From an uncultured Lachnoclostridium sp. (GTDB lineage: Bacteria > Bacillota > Clostridia > Lachnospirales > Lachnospiraceae), in the NCBI GenBank assembly GCA_958425285.1, contig CATZVV010000088.1, forward strand, positions 1-7,327: a stretch of DNA of 7,327 bases, given 5' to 3'. The notes under the pieces are model-generated. The model saw only the letters and a program-made list of their open reading frames with translations. It ran no database searches and was not told the DNA's origin. Within the stretch, counting starts at the first letter, position 1; each line of letters begins with the position of its first letter. Of this stretch, positions 5,309 through 7,327 are shown one piece after another. The translations under genes and the position numbers were made by a program.

Positions 5309-5313
5309 GCTAA

Positions 5314-5385
5314 GCCGATATAGTTCAGTGGTAGAACCACGGATTTGCAATCCGTATGTCACCTGTTCGATTCAGGTTATCGGCT
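5314..5385 (+). tRNA. tRNA with anticodon TGC (Ala by anticodon, body not Ala-like)
   Basis: Well-paired 72-nt cloverleaf: acceptor GCCGATA/TATCGGC, D-arm TAGTTCAGTGGTAGAAC, anticodon stem ACGGA/TCCGT with loop TTTGCAA (anticodon 5346-5348 = TGC), T-arm ACCTG-TTCGATT-CAGGT, and T73. By anticodon this reads Ala codons, but the G3-U70 pair that AlaRS needs is replaced by C3-G70 and the discriminator is T. The D-arm is the same as in Bacillus-type tRNA-Gly, and T73 fits Gly or Cys. A shift to GCA (Cys) would destroy the anticodon stem. Charging identity is therefore uncertain. Confidence 0.85.
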
Positions 5386-5447
5386 TTGCAACAACTCAGA
5401 TGACCGGTACATCGGCAGCACGATAAGCTGTGAAAGGTTGTTGCAAA
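5385..5447 (+). repeat. 11-bp inverted repeat following the TGC tRNA
   Basis: TTTGCAACAAC (5385-5395) is the exact reverse complement of 5437-5447. Base 5385 is also the tRNA discriminator. A nested CAGC/GCTG hairpin sits inside. The 3' arm core GTTGTTGC recurs at 6018-6025, giving alternative partners. Confidence 0.6.
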
Positions 5448-5670
5448 TTAGCTCATGCACCATGCTGCACAATGAGCAACGTGCAGATGATAAAAAATCT
5501 GTGCTTGAAATTTGGGAAATCCGTCGAGATATAAATGTGGGCGTCGGACGTGGCTTCATACAGTGAGCATAAGGGATGAGGAAGCTAAATTCATTCTGCT
5601 TTGCGGCACCGTACCAAGCGAGTCGGAATAAAAATACGCCGGTAAATAACGCCATAAAAGCAGCTTGAAA

Positions 5671-5729
5671 AATCAATATTGAAATCCGGTACGTGGTCGC
5701 ACAGGATGCCCGTATGGGCGATATTGATT
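5671..5729 (+). other. Strong 9-bp domain hairpin inside the candidate RNA
   Basis: AATCAATAT (5671-5679) pairs perfectly with ATATTGATT (5721-5729); an inner GCCC-GTAT-GGGC hairpin (5708-5719) abuts the closing helix. In AT-rich DNA a nested perfect fold like this points to a selected RNA domain. Confidence 0.5.
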
Positions 5730-5838
5730 AACCAACCGCTCAACCGAACGCGGTATATAAAGACATGAGGGACGCTGAATCCCGGTTTCTCCGTGTACCA
5801 CACAGTATCTGAAGCGGAGTGTAAAACGGTACAGTGTA

Positions 5839-5971
5839 TGGATAGTGACGGAAGTGGCAGACGTAGAAAAGCCAACGCAATCAGACCAAAAGTGCTACCA
5901 TCTCATAGACGTATGAGACTGATTGCCTATCGTAGTTGAGGCGTGTGGGGTTCGAGTTCCCCACCTATCCA
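5839..5971 (+). ncRNA. tRNA-Leu-like element with internal insertions
   Basis: TGGATAG (5839-5845) pairs perfectly with CTATCCA (5965-5971). The 5' part GTGACGGAAGTGGCAGACG carries the D-arm signature of bacterial tRNA-Leu, and GTGGGG-TTCGAGTT-CCCCAC is a T-arm-like hairpin with one extra loop base. GCCT/AGGC near 5925-5942 could be a class II variable arm. The total is 132-133 nt instead of about 85. The extra bases lie around the anticodon arm, where GCAATCAG/CTGATTGC (5877/5919) abuts a 7-bp TCTCATA-GACG-TATGAGA hairpin (5901-5918). No normal 7-nt anticodon loop is visible. It could be a degenerate tRNA, an interrupted tRNA or a tRNA-like domain of a larger RNA. Confidence 0.5.
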
Positions 5972-5996
5972 TTCCGAAGAATTGCAATCTTCGGAA
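5972..5996 (+). other. 9-bp hairpin with a palindromic TTGCAA loop
   Basis: TTCCGAAGA (5972-5980) pairs perfectly with TCTTCGGAA (5988-5996) around the loop ATTGCAA. The loop core TTGCAA is its own reverse complement, so it could form a loop-loop kissing contact with another copy or with TTGCAA at 5386-5391. No T-run follows, so it is not an obvious terminator. Confidence 0.5.
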
Positions 5997-6018
5997 ATTC
6001 GCTTCACTCTCTCAAAAG

Positions 6019-6144
6019 TTGTTGCGTAGGTTTTAATGGATGAAACGCTCATCCGCAGGCTAATAATACCTGGTAAATAGAAGTCATTCAAGGGGATGGC
6101 TTCCGGGGACAGAGATGGAAGGTTTCAATTCCCTCACGCAACAA
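6019..6144 (+). other. 9-bp helix closing a 126-nt domain
   Basis: TTGTTGCGT (6019-6027) pairs perfectly with ACGCAACAA (6136-6144). Inside are GGATG/CATCC (6038/6050), CAGG/CCTG (6056/6069) and GGAA-GGTTTCAA-TTCC just before the closing strand, which recalls a T-arm. An alternative GTTT/AAAC pairing near 6029-6046 resembles a D-arm with GG in the loop. No complete cloverleaf forms. Confidence 0.4.
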
Positions 6145-6183
6145 TCGGGTGTATGTTGAGACAGCATCCATCATTACGCCGAA

Positions 6184-6211
6184 GCCGCCCGTCACGCTAC
6201 CGATGGGCGGC
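6184..6211 (+). terminator. GC-rich hairpin before the cysteine-rich genes (possible weak terminator or 5' UTR structure)
   Basis: GCCGCCC (6184-6190) pairs perfectly with GGGCGGC (6205-6211) around a 14-nt loop. Only ATTT follows before the AAGGAG ribosome site, so it is a poor intrinsic terminator; it may separate the RNA block from the next operon or control its leader. Confidence 0.4.
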
Positions 6212-6215
6212 ATTT

Positions 6216-6221
6216 AAGGAG
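6216..6221 (+). promoter_or_regulatory. Ribosome binding site for the gene at 6226
   Basis: AAGGAG ends 4 nt before the ATG at 6226 and is the first good ribosome site after the RNA block, supporting a real gene start there. Confidence 0.65.
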
Positions 6222-6225
6222 AATT

Positions 6226-6393
6226 ATGTGTGTAAAACAATGTGATTGCAATAATTGTTATAAAAAGAAAACCTGTGCTGACTGCCAATACTGCTTTGAA
6301 AATAAGGATGTGGATTGCAATTTACAGGGAATACAGGGGTGCAAATATAAAGTTGATTATCAGATAGTGGGGAAATCAGATGAAAGAATGTAA
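6226..6393 (+). CDS. 55-aa cysteine-rich mini-protein
   Basis: The first protein gene after the RNA block. The 55-residue product MCVKQCDCNNCYKKKTCADC... has nine cysteines (2, 6, 8, 11, 17, 20, 23, 31, 39), arranged CxxxCxCxxC, then CxxCxxC, then two single Cys. That could bind one or two zinc ions or an iron-sulfur cluster; no named family is recognised. The tail (VDYQIVGKSDERM) is ordinary and polar. It overlaps the next gene by 14 nt. Small Cys-rich proteins before a CNRC protein are typical of accessory regions of Firmicutes phages. Confidence 0.65.
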   Translation: MCVKQCDCNNCYKKKTCADCQYCFENKDVDCNLQGIQGCKYKVDYQIVGKSDERM

Positions 6394-6574
6394 CCGATGC
6401 AAGCATTTGGATTGGGATATGCAATATGCAGGAGAAGATTTCGGAGATATTGATTATCCATATTGTTCAAAGGGATATAATGTTGCGTTTTTAGATGATG
6501 AAAGCTGTGAATATTTTGAAGAAGCAAAGGAATTAGATTATGAACATGAGCTGTGGAACAGACTATACGGATAA
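6380..6574 (+). CDS. 64-aa acidic protein with a four-cysteine zinc-ribbon pattern
   Basis: Starts MKECNRCKHLDWDMQYAG. C4 and C7 form a CxxC knuckle, and C29 (YCSKGY) and C43 (ESCEYFEEA) give the second half, a spacing typical of small phage zinc-ribbon proteins whose consensus is roughly CxxCK...YCSKG...C-x-Y-F-E. The rest is strongly acidic. The function is unknown; it probably binds one zinc. The ribosome site is a weak GGGGAAA. It overlaps the gene before by 14 nt and the gene after by 35 nt, so the three are co-translated. Confidence 0.75.
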   Translation: MKECNRCKHLDWDMQYAGEDFGDIDYPYCSKGYNVAFLDDESCEYFEEAKELDYEHELWNRLYG

Positions 6575-6707
6575 GCAATATTGCTGTACCTGCAAATGGT
6601 ACGCAGAATTTGAGGGAGTATGTTGTAACGCGGATTCAGAATGGACGGCAGATTTTCGCTGTTTGGATGATACATGCGATTGCTGGGAGGAAAAGACATG
6701 CAAATAA
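6540..6707 (+). CDS. 55-aa cysteine-rich phage mini-protein
   Basis: Ten cysteines in 55 residues: YCCTCKWYAEFEGVCCNADS (residues 14-33), then DFRCLDDTCDCWEEKTCK. This matches a family recognisable in Firmicutes phages, YCxxCK-x-x...F-E-G-V-C-x-N-x-D-S-E...ADF...DTC-x-x-W-E-E, probably a zinc-binding fold of unknown role. AAAGGA (6526-6531) lies 8 nt before the ATG at 6540; ATG 6546 is a second possible start. The gene lies 35 nt inside the preceding gene in another frame and runs into the next gene by 10 nt. Confidence 0.75.
   Translation: MNMSCGTDYTDKQYCCTCKWYAEFEGVCCNADSEWTADFRCLDDTCDCWEEKTCK
6685..6690 (+). promoter_or_regulatory. Ribosome binding site deciding the start at 6698
   Basis: GGGAGG lies 7 nt before the ATG at 6698. 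An in-frame ATG at 6674 lies before this motif and would add eight residues without its own signal. Confidence 0.7.
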
Positions 6708-7012
6708 TTTTAGAAGAACAAGATATGCAATTTATAGAAAAAATAAATAAAGATTTAGAAGAAGCAACTTACCCAGGACTGTTTGTAAATCAGAAGAAAA
6801 ATTATTCTATTTCCTTTGATGTGGTTGACATTGCAAAAGCAAATAATTTTATTTATGAAATTGTAATGAATCCTTTATCAAAACATGTTCAGGAGATAGA
6901 AAATAAACTTGGCGTGAGGTTTACTTCCGTGAATTATTCTAAAGGTGACGCTAAACTTAACGAATTAAAACAGCATTTAAAAGATTTTCTTATAAAGCTG
7001 GAAGAAATTTAA
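6698..7012 (+). CDS. 104-aa protein, unknown function
   Basis: Starts MQIILEEQDMQFIEKINKDL. The N-terminal ~25 residues are acidic and helical; a beta-rich middle (YPGLFVNQKKNYSISFDVVD) is followed by helices, ending LNELKQHLKDFLIKLEEI, which could form a coiled coil. No known domain, Cys motif, catalytic motif or membrane segment is seen. It is much more AT-rich than the left block. It overlaps the Cys-rich gene by 10 nt, and the next gene starts 15 nt after its stop, so it shares their operon. Confidence 0.65.
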   Translation: MQIILEEQDMQFIEKINKDLEEATYPGLFVNQKKNYSISFDVVDIAKANNFIYEIVMNPLSKHVQEIENKLGVRFTSVNYSKGDAKLNELKQHLKDFLIKLEEI

Positions 7013-7014
7013 AT

Positions 7015-7020
7015 GGGAGG
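7015..7020 (+). promoter_or_regulatory. Ribosome binding site deciding the start at 7028
   Basis: GGGAGG lies 7 nt before the ATG at 7028 and overlaps an alternative ATG at 7013, which therefore cannot use it. Confidence 0.65.
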
Positions 7021-7027
7021 ACAAGTC

Positions 7028-7327
7028 ATGCGAAAAGAAGATTTGAAGGATTGGACGGTTGATAGGCTGAGAGATGAGATTGTAAACCTATCTGAGAAAA
7101 ACTTTAATTTGGAGTGGAGAATCAAGCAGTTTGAGGAAAGCGAAGGAAGGTGGGAATGTGAAAACAAATCATTGAAAGACGAAAATAAGGCACTCAAACA
7201 GCGAATCAAAGATTTAGAAGATGTCTGTGACAGTAGCTGTTTCTCTGGCGAAGAAGATAAAAGAGATAAGCTGATTGCCGAACTTCAAGACCAGCACCAT
7301 CAGGACTGCATTAAAATCAATCAGCTT
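7028..7327 (+). CDS. Coiled-coil protein (3' partial)
   Basis: The frame stays open to the window edge; 100 residues are visible, beginning MRKEDLKDWTVDRLRDEIVN. Heptad-like spacing of L/I with many E and K runs from about residue 10 to 66 (RLRDEIVNLSEKN..., SLKDENKALKQRIKDLEDV), with a short break around CDSSCFSGEED (CxxxC at 67-71) before another helix. This is typical of small phage coiled-coil proteins of unknown function; it could be a scaffold or a dimerisation segment. The C-terminus is outside the window. Confidence 0.65.
   Translation, partial: MRKEDLKDWTVDRLRDEIVNLSEKNFNLEWRIKQFEESEGRWECENKSLKDENKALKQRIKDLEDVCDSSCFSGEEDKRDKLIAELQDQHHQDCIKINQL

Larger units (their letters stand above)
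4849..5313 (+). ncRNA. Candidate large structured RNA, part 1 (between tRNA-Glu and the TGC tRNA)
   Basis: About 465 nt with no credible reading frame but a dense run of local helices on the + strand: TCTGG/CCAGA (4869/4882), abutting hairpins TCTGC/GCAGA (4941-4956) and ATGGC/GCCAT (4957-4973), GCAT/ATGC with a TTTT loop (4980-4991), CTGC/GCAG (4996-5008), a pseudoknot (5026-5069), GAAATCT/AGATTTC (5146/5169), GCAGAG/CTCTGC (5199/5220), and AGAGGAAAG/CTTTCCTCT (5279/5300). Long noncoding RNAs next to phage tRNAs are known (GOLLD, ROOL). I cannot match a consensus here, so the family is open; it may be one transcript with the tRNAs and with the second region. Confidence 0.5.
5386..6150 (+). 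ncRNA. Candidate large structured RNA, part 2 (after the TGC tRNA)
   Basis: The 840-nt stretch up to the next gene has no convincing reading frame on either strand but many perfect helices: the 10-11-bp stem 5385-5395/5437-5447, CAGC/GCTG (5416/5427), GCTCAT/ATGAGC (5451/5472), CAGAT/ATCTG (near 5484/5497), AATCAATAT/ATATTGATT (5671/5721), ACCGC/GCGGT (near 5735/5750), TGTACC-ACAC with GTGT-GGTACA (5794/5819), a tRNA-Leu-like element (5839-5971), a 9-bp hairpin (5972-5996), and TTGTTGCGT/ACGCAACAA (6019/6136). Size and tRNA neighbourhood fit GOLLD-type giant RNAs, some of which contain embedded tRNAs, but no consensus match could be made. The boundaries are my estimate. Confidence 0.5.

Noticed and set aside
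5505..5535. TTGAAA with TATAAA downstream, possible promoter
   Set aside because: Spacing of 19 bp is poor and it lies within helices of the candidate RNA; support is too weak to list.
5345..5566. Plus-strand 73-codon frame beginning inside the TGC tRNA
   Set aside because: Its start lies in the tRNA anticodon arm, it has no ribosome site, and the sequence is not protein-like.
5377..5875. Minus-strand reading frames of 94-99 codons over the middle region (5377-5676 and 5591-5875)
   Set aside because: No ribosome site, no family resemblance, opposite strand to every real gene, and they lie over strong RNA helices.
5839..5971. Ordinary tRNA-Leu or tRNA-Ser
   Set aside because: About 45 nt too long and no 7-nt anticodon loop with a stem; listed instead as a tRNA-like element.
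4849..6150. Group I or group II intron in the tRNA block
   Set aside because: No conserved P/Q/R/S core or domain V motif was found and no intron-encoded protein is present.
6553..6750. Plus-strand 65-codon frame across the Cys-rich gene
   Set aside because: It is the out-of-frame shadow of the 10-cysteine protein at 6540-6707 and lacks a ribosome site.
1..7327. CRISPR array or insertion sequence
   Set aside because: No regularly spaced direct repeats, no transposase gene and no terminal inverted repeats with target duplications were seen.

Overview
The window looks like the genome of a tailed phage, or a prophage or related mobile element, from a low-GC Gram-positive host, most likely a gut Clostridia/Lachnospiraceae-type bacterium. 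This rests on strong AGGAGG-type ribosome sites, many tightly packed same-strand genes for small proteins of phage-associated families, start/stop overlaps (TAATG, TGATG, ATGA), and a cluster of tRNA genes with no encoded CCA. All genes and RNAs I accept are on the + strand. No structural, lysis, integrase or replication hallmark gene is present, so free phage versus integrated element stays open.

Left block (1-4387): a 5'-truncated DUF2828-type protein with a von Willebrand A domain, a mini HAD phosphatase, a small conserved phage protein, a disrupted pair of small genes (1809-2130), a 55-aa SH3-like protein, a DUF7736-like protein, an HPr-like protein without the phosphorylatable histidine, a conserved 113-aa protein, a divergent ThyX-like protein, a 129-aa phage protein and two tiny membrane proteins. 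Gaps are near zero and many starts overlap the previous stop, so this reads as one long operon of accessory and nucleotide-metabolism genes.

Middle block (4388-6225): no convincing protein gene. It holds tRNA-Gln(TTG), tRNA-Met/Ile2(CAT), tRNA-Glu(TTC) and a tRNA with anticodon TGC whose body does not look like Ala. Two long stretches (about 480 and 840 nt) surround the last tRNA and are full of perfect helices, including an H-type pseudoknot with an A-rich loop, a 9-bp domain-closing helix, and a tRNA-Leu-like element about 45 nt too long. The best explanation is one or two large structured noncoding RNAs next to tRNAs, a setting known for GOLLD and ROOL RNAs; family membership could not be tested here. 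This is the most interesting part of the window.

Right block (6226-7327): three overlapping genes for tiny acidic or cysteine-rich proteins (55, 64 and 55 aa), an unrecognised 104-aa protein, and the start of a coiled-coil protein that runs off the edge.

How it may work together: the tRNAs would supplement host translation, and the HAD, ThyX-like and HPr-like proteins may touch host metabolism. The DUF2828 vWA protein shares a general layout with Ro60-type RNA-binding proteins, which raises a speculative link to the tRNA-like RNAs nearby.
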